A stretch of 21,591 nucleotides of DNA from DAOUEG01 sp964595455 (lineage in GTDB: Bacteria > Chloroflexota > Dehalococcoidia > Dehalococcoidales > RBG-16-60-22): contig CAZQQL010000056.1 of assembly GCA_964595455.1 (NCBI GenBank), forward strand, positions 1 to 21,591. The letters are read 5' to 3'. The position numbers were made by a program, and so were the translations under genes. Shown here in pieces: positions 15,511 to 21,540 of this stretch (positions within the stretch are counted from its first letter, which is position 1; each line of letters opens with the position of its first letter). A model generated the notes under the pieces. It saw nothing but the letters and a program-made list of their open reading frames with translations, was not told where the DNA came from and searched no databases.

Positions 15511-16256
15511 TCCTCTTCGAGAATGCCCCACTGCCTGAACAGCGCCTGGTACATGGGCGGCTGTTCGTAATCAGCCTGCATCAATATCGGCAAACGTACA
15601 TGGCCGGCATTCTTCTCATACATATCCCGGAGCGCATCGATGATACCCTTGATCTTGCCGCCCGGGATCGAGGTGATGATCTCCTCATCGGCCGGGCAGG
15701 CCCGCATGGCTTCGCCGGGATCCGGCACCGCTACAAGCACCTTGTCCGTCTCCATCACGGTCACGACAGCCTGCGAACAGACCGGCGGGAAGAAGTTGCA
15801 TATGACTTCGTCCGTTCGGCGGCCGAAGTGCATGGGCTGAAGGAAATTGCGCATCTGTGCCGGGGTTGAATACATGATGACCACGTCCGGCTCGAACTCC
15901 GCGGATCGCAACGGCGCGGACACGATGCCGATATACCTGCCACGCTCGAACCTGGGAAAGTCAGTAAAAAACGCAAACTCCGGGTTGTCCGGCCGGTCCA
16001 CCAAACCGTAAGCGATAGGCGGCGCGAAACACCAATTGTCCGCCGCCAGCATAGCAACCGTCATCTTTTCCCGCCGGGACAGCGCGAAGGCCTGGCACTG
16101 GGCATAATGGATGTTTTTGTCCCGTTTCGGACGGAAAGCGCCCTCCGGTATATCAGCTTCTGATTCCAGCATCTTTACTGAAATGGGTGAGGTCTTCAAC
16201 AGCAGCAGCCGCTCCAGGTCGGCGCCGCATTTTTGATACTCAGTAATCGTAGTCAT
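15507..16256 (-). CDS. DUF169 family protein
   Basis: This 249-residue protein belongs to DUF169 (COG2043), recognised by the N-terminal LLLLKTSPISVKML segment, HYAQCQAFALSRR, GLVDRPDN, then DVVIMYSTPAQM and the region IPGGKIKGIIDAL. The family is common in anaerobes and archaea and has no established function. The start is ATG 16256 with AAAGGGGA upstream. No signal peptide or membrane helix is visible. It converges on the zinc-finger membrane gene with a 4-bp tail-to-tail overlap, and diverges from the cytochrome-like gene across 162 bp. Confidence 0.85.
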   Translation of the reverse strand: MTTITEYQKCGADLERLLLLKTSPISVKMLESEADIPEGAFRPKRDKNIHYAQCQAFALSRREKMTVAMLAADNWCFAPPIAYGLVDRPDNPEFAFFTDFPRFERGRYIGIVSAPLRSAEFEPDVVIMYSTPAQMRNFLQPMHFGRRTDEVICNFFPPVCSQAVVTVMETDKVLVAVPDPGEAMRACPADEEIITSIPGGKIKGIIDALRDMYEKNAGHVRLPILMQADYEQPPMYQALFRQWGILEED

Positions 16257-16418
16257 TGCAATTCCCCTTTCCGTCAGATGTCATGTCATTATGCACCTGT
16301 CGCGCACCGTGATGCAAACACCACATGCGATGCTTTTTTCCGGTACACTTACTCCATTAGGCGAACAACGAGAGACTTGCTACCATGAAAGTAACAGAAG
16401 GTTGACGGAGAAACGGCG

Positions 16419-16784
16419 ATGCAAAGCCGCCCTGAAAACAGCAAACTCAATAGCTGGTTGAGAAAAAGCACCCGCATCAGCGCCTGGGCGCTGCTGGCCG
16501 GTGTGCTCGTCCTCGTGCTTTCCGGCTGGGGCATCACCCAGACGGGTGTCATTTACAGTATTACCTTCGGCTTCGTCGACCGAGGGCTGGCCAACTCCAT
16601 CCACGATGCCACCGTTTTGCCTCTTGTCTTTTTCTTCCTCGTTCACGTTCTTGTCAATATCCGGGTCAGTCTCGAGAGACGGTTAAGGTCCCGGACATGG
16701 GTTATGGATAGTATTCTTATCATTATCGGCGGGGCTGTTCTTGCCGCCGTGGTTTATATGCAGTATTTCCGTCTCGGAGGTTAA
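16419..16784 (+). CDS. Small three-helix membrane protein, probable cytochrome b-like subunit
   Basis: This is 121 residues with three hydrophobic segments (about 22-45, 60-83 and 95-115). The second carries two histidines, SIHDATVLPLVFFFLVHVL, 14 residues apart, the arrangement seen in DUF4405 or b-type heme membrane proteins. It could pass electrons between the membrane quinone pool and its neighbour. The start is ATG 16419 after GACGGAG. The stop abuts the ATG of the molybdopterin protein, whose ribosome site (CGGAGG) lies in this gene's 3' end, implying one operon. This resembles the MsrQ-MsrP pairing, but heme binding is not proven by sequence. Confidence 0.72.
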   Translation: MQSRPENSKLNSWLRKSTRISAWALLAGVLVLVLSGWGITQTGVIYSITFGFVDRGLANSIHDATVLPLVFFFLVHVLVNIRVSLERRLRSRTWVMDSILIIIGGAVLAAVVYMQYFRLGG

Positions 16785-17459
16785 ATGAAAAGAACAATAT
16801 TGATTCTACTGACCGTGTGTATCGTTGGACTGCCGGCAATAGCCGCGGCCTGCACTTCCCAACCTGCCACCACTGCGCCCGGCGGTGAAGTCGAAGCTAC
16901 CCAGTTCATGGGTCGCGACCTGACACCGCTTAGCCAACAACGGAACAACGGATTGAAAGGCACCCAGCACATCGACCGGGAAACCTACCGTCTGACCGTG
17001 GACGGCCTGGTAGACCAACCACTAAGCCTATCTTACACAGACCTGCGGGCTTATCCCCAGGAAGACCGTCTCATGGACCTGAACTGCGTTGAAGGATGGG
17101 ACTTCACCGCCAAGTGGACCGGGCCTTCCCTTGCTGATATTTTCGACGATGCCGGCGTCAAGCCGGAAGCAGTGACCGTCATCTTCTACACGGCTGATAC
17201 GGATGAAGGCTATACGTCGCTCGACCTCAAGTACATCCTGGATAACGATATCATCATCGCCCTCAAGGACAACGATATCACCCTCACACCAGAACGCGGT
17301 TTCCCCTTCCAGGTCGTCGCCATGAGCAAGTTCGGGTACAAGTGGGCCAAGTGGGTGACGAGGATGGAACTATCCTCGGACGCAGATTTCCGAGGTTATT
17401 GGGAGAGCGCGGGTTACAATAATAACGCCGATGTAGACGGGCCGGCTTTTGAAAGATAG
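16785..17459 (+). CDS. Lipid-anchored molybdopterin oxidoreductase (sulfite-oxidase fold)
   Basis: This 224-residue protein has the sulfite oxidase/MsrP-type molybdopterin domain. The signal peptide ends in IAAAC (C23), so it is a predicted lipoprotein exposed outside the cytoplasmic membrane. The Moco-binding Cys is C101 in LNCVEGW, followed by WTGPSLADI and the later GYKWAKWVT. It is shorter than E. coli MsrP, containing essentially only the cofactor domain. Sulfite oxidases, methionine-sulfoxide reductases and nitrate reductases share this domain, so the substrate is open. It follows the cytochrome-like gene with no gap. A short terminator stem overlaps its stop. Fold and lipoprotein call are firm; activity is not. 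Confidence 0.88.
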   Translation: MKRTILILLTVCIVGLPAIAAACTSQPATTAPGGEVEATQFMGRDLTPLSQQRNNGLKGTQHIDRETYRLTVDGLVDQPLSLSYTDLRAYPQEDRLMDLNCVEGWDFTAKWTGPSLADIFDDAGVKPEAVTVIFYTADTDEGYTSLDLKYILDNDIIIALKDNDITLTPERGFPFQVVAMSKFGYKWAKWVTRMELSSDADFRGYWESAGYNNNADVDGPAFER

Positions 17460-17475
17460 CCGTAGGCTAATTTTT
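17452..17475 (+). terminator. Weak terminator overlapping two stop codons
   Basis: TAGCC (17457-17461), loop GTA and GGCTA (17465-17469) form a 5-bp stem followed by ATTTTT. The stop of the molybdopterin gene (TAG 17457-17459) and that of the convergent small gene (17467-17469) lie at the two stem ends. Confidence 0.5.
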
Positions 17476-17703
17476 CATCAGGTCGAAATCAGGCAGACGG
17501 ATTGCCGTATCGGCTGAGGTTTGAATATGTTTATGTATCAAAACCCTGAGATGGTAGGCCGTCTGAACAAGTTTCTCCCGATACTCCAGGTCTTTCGTTC
17601 TCATCAACTCGTTATCGATAGCCAGGACGGTCTCATGAAGCAGATCGCTCAAACCGAATCCGTAGCTTATGTTCCTGATTTCTTCCCAAAAATTCTCGCC
17701 CAT
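17467..17703 (-). CDS. Hypothetical 78-residue protein
   Basis: This is a small protein with no recognised family. The frame opens to 17745, but ATG 17703 is preferred because AAGGAG lies about 9 nt before it. The product is mostly helical and charged (ENFWEEIRNISYGFGL, then LLHETVLAIDNELMRT and EKLVQTAYHLRVLIHKHIQT) without signal peptide, membrane segment or cysteine motif. Some four-helix-bundle proteins look like this, but no function can be inferred. It converges on the molybdopterin gene and diverges from the thiolase gene across an AT-rich regulatory region. Confidence 0.6.
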   Translation of the reverse strand: MGENFWEEIRNISYGFGLSDLLHETVLAIDNELMRTKDLEYREKLVQTAYHLRVLIHKHIQTSADTAIRLPDFDLMKN

Positions 17704-17743
17704 TCCTGTTCGCTCCTTGGATCGTCGATAGTGATACCCACAC

Positions 17744-17822
17744 AATAAGTATAATATGCTGTTCCGCTTCGGTACATATATCGAGTACTTATTTCGTTTA
17801 CACCTCTTAAAAAATAAGTATA
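17744..17822. promoter_or_regulatory. AT-rich promoter region with three copies of an AATAAGTA motif
   Basis: A perfect TATAAT lies at 17750-17755, and a second candidate, TTTACA (17797-17802) with a 16-nt spacer to TATACG (17819-17824), sits further on. AATAAGTA appears at 17744-17751 and 17813-17820 directly and at 17786-17793 inverted, the last two forming 9-bp arms TACTTATTT/AAATAAGTA. Motif spacing suggests a regulator site, but none is known. Confidence 0.45.
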
Positions 17823-17824
17823 CG

Positions 17825-17945
17825 CAGGTACCTAGTCTCCAATCTCTAACTGTTTGACAGGCAAAGCCCTGAAAGGCTAACCTGAAATAGGAAATCCCCT
17901 ATTGAGTACAGTCCGGGTTTTTATCCCCCGTACCTGTTCAGGAGA
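17825..17945 (+). ncRNA. Candidate structured 5' leader of the thiolase mRNA
   Basis: Nested complementary segments can form a multi-stem RNA just upstream of the thiolase start: CAGGTAC/GTACCTG (17825-17831, 17930-17936), ACTGT/ACAGT (17849-17853, 17908-17912), CAGG/CCTG (17858-17861, 17881-17884) around GCC/GGC (17866-17868, 17875-17877), and AATAGG/CCTATT (17886-17891, 17898-17903). TCTCC (17836-17840) is complementary to the ribosome site GGAGA (17941-17945). No known riboswitch class could be assigned. Confidence 0.4.
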
Positions 17946-17949
17946 ACCT

Positions 17950-19137
17950 ATGAGAAAAGTAGCCGTTGTCGGAGTGGGCGAAACGAAATTCAGCGGCCCG
18001 CAGGAAAAGACCGCCGTTGAGATGTTCGCGGAAGCCGCCTCCGAAGCCATATCCGATTCTAGTCTGAAGCCGAAGGACGTCCAGGCCCTGTTCATGGGCA
18101 ACGCCCTCGGTGATTTTGCCGAAGGCCAGGGCATGATGCAGGCTTACGCCGCCGAGTACATCGGCTGCCGTTATATCCCGGCTAACCGCTACGAGGGCGC
18201 CTGCGCCTCCGCCAGCGTAGCCGTGAGGGACGCCTTCATGTGGGTGGCCTCCGGCATGTATGATATTGTCCTGGCGGGAGGCGTGGAACGAGCCGCCACG
18301 ATGGGCACCGGGCTGGCTACCCGCACCTTTGCGATGTTCTCGGACGCACACTACGAGTACCCGGCCGGCGTCACTTTCCCGGCGGTCTTCGCCATGCTGA
18401 CCCATCTTTATGCCGATACCTACAAGATACCGCTCCAGAAACTCCGTGAGCAGATGGCCCGCGTCACGATGCAGTCCTACAAGCACGGCAGCATCAATCC
18501 CAGGGCCCAGTTCTTCGGCAAGAACAGGGACATAGCCATGGACAAGATACTTAACAGCTTTGTCGTGGCGACGCCGCTGACACTGCATGACTGCTGCCCG
18601 TTCTCGGACGGCGCGGCGGCAGTCATCATCGCCTCAGAAGACGCTGCCCGGAAGCTGACGGACAAGCCGGTCTATATCACCGGCATCGGGCAGGCCTCCA
18701 ACGGCCCGCTCGTCAACCAGAACGATTACCTCCCCCGCATCCGCGCCCGCGAGCTGTCCTCTGAGCAGGCGTACAACATGGCCGGCATCAAGCCCTCTGA
18801 CGTTGATATCTGCGAACTCCATGACTGTTTCTCCATCGCCAGCCTCATCGCGGCGGAAAGCCTGGGCTTCTTCGATTTCGGCACCGCCGGTCAGGCCTGG
18901 GAAAAAGGCCAGGCGGACATCGGCGGCAAGATAGCCATCAACCCGTCCGGCGGCCTCAAGTCCAAGGGGCATCCCATCGGGGCGACCGGCGCCGGGCAGG
19001 TGTATGAGATTGTCAACCAGCTTCGCGGCAAGGTCGAGCCGGGCCGGCAGGTGCCGGATGCCAACATCGGCATGACGGACACCCTCGGCGGCGACGGCGG
19101 GACGCTCGTCAACATGATCTTCGAGAAGGGCTGGTAA
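17950..19137 (+). CDS. Thiolase family protein, SCP-x type
   Basis: This 395-residue thiolase-fold enzyme is of the archaeal/SCP-x-like group that works with a DUF35 partner in acyl-CoA metabolism. The nucleophile is C85 in EGACASAS. HDCFSIA and GGLKSKGHPIGATG carry the conserved histidines. The second catalytic Cys of classical thiolases (CSGG near the C-terminus) is absent; the region reads TLGGDGGT, as in other DUF35-linked thiolases. The start is ATG 17950 with AGGAG 5 nt upstream; the frame opens at 17902 but has no ribosome site there. It could make or cleave acetoacetyl-CoA or a branched 3-oxoacyl-CoA. The DUF35 gene follows 11 bp later, so the two probably form a complex. Confidence 0.92.
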   Translation: MRKVAVVGVGETKFSGPQEKTAVEMFAEAASEAISDSSLKPKDVQALFMGNALGDFAEGQGMMQAYAAEYIGCRYIPANRYEGACASASVAVRDAFMWVASGMYDIVLAGGVERAATMGTGLATRTFAMFSDAHYEYPAGVTFPAVFAMLTHLYADTYKIPLQKLREQMARVTMQSYKHGSINPRAQFFGKNRDIAMDKILNSFVVATPLTLHDCCPFSDGAAAVIIASEDAARKLTDKPVYITGIGQASNGPLVNQNDYLPRIRARELSSEQAYNMAGIKPSDVDICELHDCFSIASLIAAESLGFFDFGTAGQAWEKGQADIGGKIAINPSGGLKSKGHPIGATGAGQVYEIVNQLRGKVEPGRQVPDANIGMTDTLGGDGGTLVNMIFEKGW

Positions 19138-19148
19138 GGCAGAACACC

Positions 19149-19559
19149 ATGCAACATGCGCTTATTTACAAAGACTACCATGAAGCCCTCAAGGACGGCC
19201 GTATCCTCGGCGTGAAATGCGCTGCCTGCGGTACCGTTACCACGCCGCCCAAGATGGTCTGCCCGAAGTGCGCCGGCAAGGACCTCGCCGTAGACACCCT
19301 GAGAGGCACGGGCACGATTCGCACCTTTACCACGGTCTACGTGGCCGCGGAAGGCAGGGAATCCGAGGTACCCTACGTTATTATCATCGTGGAACTCGAT
19401 GAAGGGCCATGGATCATGGGCAACCTGGACGGCATCGACCCCAAAGCGGCCTCCATGGACCTCATCGGAAAAGCGGTCAAGATGAGTGAAGCCCGCATCT
19501 TCCCCGGGGACGCCTATTCCGCCGGCGAGGGTGCGCGGCCGGTTTTCGTGCTGGTTTAG
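19149..19559 (+). CDS. DUF35 zinc-ribbon/OB-fold protein, thiolase partner
   Basis: This 136-residue protein has an N-terminal rubredoxin-like zinc ribbon (CAAC at C24 and C27, CPKC at C38 and C41) and a C-terminal OB-fold (GTIRTFTTVYVA, then VPYVIIIVELDEGPWIMGNL). DUF35 proteins bridge thiolase to HMG-CoA synthase in archaea and act as thiolase/hydratase scaffolds in steroid side-chain degradation. Here it lies 11 bp after the thiolase gene with CAGAACACC in between and no clear ribosome site, so translational coupling is likely. It is probably a structural partner that may channel acyl-CoA intermediates. Family assignment is firm. Confidence 0.92.
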   Translation: MQHALIYKDYHEALKDGRILGVKCAACGTVTTPPKMVCPKCAGKDLAVDTLRGTGTIRTFTTVYVAAEGRESEVPYVIIIVELDEGPWIMGNLDGIDPKAASMDLIGKAVKMSEARIFPGDAYSAGEGARPVFVLV

Positions 19560-19627
19560 GGCTTTACGAAACCTCCTTTCATCTCCCCCCTATCGAGTAC
19601 GGGGCAGGCTCTTTCCTGAGGGAGCCG

Positions 19628-19759
19628 ATGGAATGGTTGGCTTTATATGACCTGCGGCAAATCATCTTGGGGATTGCCCAAACACCCTCACTCCCCCTTA
19701 ATATGGGGACGATAGAACAGTTAGCTTTCATTGATGTTCTGCAACTCCTTTTTTCCATC
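19628..19759. repeat. Degenerate 84-bp tandem repeat
   Basis: Two copies lie 84 bp apart, starting at 19628 and 19712. In the plus frame they read MEWLALYDLRQIILGI and IEQLAFIDVLQLLFSI; in the minus frame KMICRRSYKANHSI and KRSCRTSMKANCSI. Many differences are at the third codon position, which is the same base in both frames, so the coding strand cannot be decided from this. Confidence 0.55.
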
Positions 19760-19904
19760 AATGCTGATTGTTCGATATAGGAAATTAAAGAATCCTTATT
19801 TAACGAATGCTGTTTGCGGCCAAGCAGGCTCGGGTATTCGTTATTGGTTTTATGACAACCCAGCCTCATTCCGGGATTCTTCGTTACGGTGGAAACGAGG
19901 GAAT

Positions 19905-20006
19905 TCAAACGGGCAGGGTGACCAGTCCTGTGCACACCATGCAAGCGCCTATCCCCAACCGGTTGCTCCTTGGTCGATTTCTTCCTGTTTTTGCGGGAGT
20001 CATCAT
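19905..20006 (-). CDS. Possible 33-residue peptide behind an SOS-like promoter
   Basis: A short frame opens at ATG 20006 (a second ATG at 20003), about 10 nt after the predicted start of the consensus minus-strand promoter, with GGAAG close upstream. The product begins MMTPAKTGRNRP and ends CTGLVTLPV, with a basic N-terminal half and one CMVC pair. No family is recognised. It may be an artefact of a leader RNA; the promoter is the only real support. Confidence 0.22.
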   Translation of the reverse strand: MMTPAKTGRNRPRSNRLGIGACMVCTGLVTLPV

Positions 20007-20021
20007 ACTTCCGTGAGTAAA

Positions 20022-20051
20022 ATTATAGAACTTGTGTTCTTATCCTGTCAA
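20022..20051 (-). promoter_or_regulatory. Consensus promoter with LexA-like box, reading left
   Basis: On the minus strand: TTGACA (20051-20046), an 18-nt spacer, TATAAT (20027-20022). The spacer contains GAAC-N4-GTTC (20028-20039), extended to AGAAC/GTTCT, which resembles the Bacillus-type LexA (SOS) box. Transcription would start near 20015 and run into the gene-poor region. Confidence 0.65.
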
Positions 20052-20106
20052 GGGAATTTTGTCACTTTTTTAGAATGATCCTTACATCAGACGACAGCCC
20101 TCTCCG

Positions 20107-20235
20107 GGATTGCCACGGGGTCTGAAGACCCCTCGCGATGACATTCACAGGAAGCTTTCCAAAGGGGCCTTAAAGCCTGCGGTATTCCTGGAGGACGGAT
20201 TGCTTCGTCCCGATGGTATCGGGACGCGCAATGAC
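20107..20235 (+). repeat. Two REP-like hairpin units in direct orientation
   Basis: Unit C (20107-20142) reads GGATTGCCAC, a 6-bp hairpin GGGGTC/GACCCC with TGAA loop, then GCGATGAC. Unit D (20197-20235) reads GGATTGCTTC, a 9-bp hairpin CGTCCCGAT/ATCGGGACG, then GCAATGAC. They match the units at 12501-12595 in their flanks but have different hairpin sequences. Confidence 0.75.
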
Positions 20236-20262
20236 AACCAAAACCTAACAAAATCGGTTTTC

Positions 20263-20291
20263 TTGACGCTCTTAGCTCAGGGCGGTAACAT
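20263..20291 (+). promoter_or_regulatory. Promoter of the enoyl-CoA hydratase genes
   Basis: TTGACG (20263-20268), a 17-nt spacer and TAACAT (20286-20291) place the start near 20298. This lies after the in-frame ATG at 20295, supporting ATG 20322 as the translation start. Confidence 0.55.
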
Positions 20292-20321
20292 TGAATGAGG
20301 AACAACCGCCGGAGGGACGCC

Positions 20322-21032
20322 ATGCCGCTCGATGTGGAACACGCCGCTTACATCATCCTGGACAGGTCCGAGACCGGCAACTACCTCGACGAGGAGATGA
20401 CCGGCGAGATCGCCCACGCCTGCGACCACATCGCCGAGGACAATGACGTATACGTTGTCATCCTGGCCAACGAAGGCGACGTCTTCTGCCGGGGCGGAGA
20501 ACCCTCCTCATACGCCGCCGCCGCGCTGGCCGCCCTCGACCGCCCTGTCATCGCCGCCATCAACGGCCTGGCATCAGGCCCTGGCCTGGAACTGGCCCTC
20601 GCCGCCGATATCCGCATCTGCTCGGAGACCGCCGCATTTGTTATGCCACAGGTATCGGAGGGCATGCTCCCGTCCGACGGCGGCACACAACGCCTGCCCC
20701 GCATCGTGGGGCGCGGCAAAGCACTGGAACTGCTCTTGACCGCCGATGCGATCTCCGCCAAAGAAGCGCTGGAGATCGGCCTGGTCAGCGCCGTCTACGC
20801 GGCGGCAGACCTCGAAGCGGAGACCGCCAAACTGGCAAAGAGCATCGCCGCCAAGGGGCCGCTGGCCCTGCGGTATCTGAAAGAAGCCGTCATCAAAGGC
20901 ATGGACCTCACCCTGGAACAGGGCCTGCGGCTGGAAGCGGACCTGTATTTCCTCCTCCATACCACGGCGGACCGCACCGAGGGCATCACCGCCTTCCGGG
21001 AAAAACGCGATCCTCATTACAAAGGCGTGTAA
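20322..21032 (+). CDS. Enoyl-CoA hydratase/isomerase family protein with E-to-Q change
   Basis: This is a 236-residue crotonase-fold protein. The start is ATG 20322, with GGAGG at 20311-20315; an upstream ATG at 20295 would precede the predicted transcript. The oxyanion-hole segments are FCRGGE (about 55-60) and NGLASGPGLELALAADI. Of the two catalytic glutamates of rat enoyl-CoA hydratase (E144 and E164, 20 residues apart), the first is present as E90, but the second is Q110 (MPQVSEGMLP). It is also shorter than usual between the oxyanion segments (about 260 residues is typical). It may be an isomerase, hydrolase or lyase of the crotonase superfamily rather than a hydratase. It is followed after 1 bp by a second family member. 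Confidence 0.88.
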   Translation: MPLDVEHAAYIILDRSETGNYLDEEMTGEIAHACDHIAEDNDVYVVILANEGDVFCRGGEPSSYAAAALAALDRPVIAAINGLASGPGLELALAADIRICSETAAFVMPQVSEGMLPSDGGTQRLPRIVGRGKALELLLTADAISAKEALEIGLVSAVYAAADLEAETAKLAKSIAAKGPLALRYLKEAVIKGMDLTLEQGLRLEADLYFLLHTTADRTEGITAFREKRDPHYKGV

Positions 21033-21033
21033 T

Positions 21034-21540
21034 ATGACCGGTTTCGACGTTATTCTCTACGATAAACAGGATGATATCGCGTACATCACCCTGAACCGCC
21101 CGAAGGCCCTGAACGCCTACAACATCCAGATGCGGGACGAGCTGTACGAAGTCCTCGGCGCGGTGAAGGACGATCCCGATGTCCGCGCCGTTATCCTGAA
21201 AGCGGCGGGAGAAAAAGCCTTCTGCGCCGGCGCCGACCTCACCGAGTTCCTGAGCGCGCCGCCGCCAGTCTTTGCCCGCAAGGCCCGCTTCGACCGTGAC
21301 ATCTGGGGGCGCTTTCTCTCCGTCCAGCAGCCGGTCATCGCCGCCCTGCACGGCTATGTGCTCGGTTCCGGCATCGAGATGTCCCTCTGCTGCGATATCC
21401 GCCTGGCTACCGACGACGCCCGGTTCGGCCTGCCGGAACCCGGCCTCGGCATCATCCCGGCCGCCGGGGGTTCGCAGACACTGCCGCGGACCATCGGCCA
21501 GGCGCACGCGCTGGAAGTCCTCATGAGCGGCCGCTGGCTG
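21034..21540 (+). CDS. Enoyl-CoA hydratase family protein, 3'-truncated by adapter
   Basis: This is the first 169 residues of a crotonase-fold protein, starting at ATG 21034 one base after the preceding stop. It shows ITLNRPKALNAYN, FCAGADLTEF (oxyanion hole), GYVLGSGIEMSLCCDIRL and LPEPGLGIIPAAGGSQTLPR. Both catalytic glutamates are present (E115 and E135, spaced 20), so this member is a plausible true hydratase, unlike its neighbour. Genomic sequence ends at 21540; the apparent last residues RSEDVV and the stop at 21561 are encoded by sequencing adapter. About 90 C-terminal residues are missing. It is probably co-transcribed with the preceding gene. Confidence 0.9.

Larger units (their letters stand above)
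19560..20321. other. Gene-poor region with repeats and an orphan promoter
   Basis: No recognisable gene is found in these 762 bp, which are AT-richer than their surroundings. They contain a degenerate 84-bp tandem repeat (about 19628-19759), a frame on the minus strand (19579-19944) and one on the plus strand (19807-20016) without family resemblance, a consensus minus-strand promoter (20022-20051) reading toward a 33-codon frame (19905-20006), REP-like units (20107-20235) and the promoter of the next gene (20263-20291). It may be the remnant of a lost gene or mobile element. Confidence 0.6.

Noticed and set aside
15054..15869. 271-codon plus-strand frame spanning the zinc-finger and DUF169 genes
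   Set aside because: It covers two real genes in other frames and has low-complexity, Arg/His-rich composition.
16385..16405. Six-codon frame (MKVTEG) before the cytochrome-like gene, as a leader peptide
   Set aside because: It contains no run of a regulatory amino acid and no terminator or antiterminator structure follows it.
20271..20285. TTAGCTCAG, resembling a tRNA D-arm
   Set aside because: There is no acceptor stem, anticodon arm or T-arm (GGTTCGAATC-like) around it; it lies within the promoter spacer of the hydratase gene.
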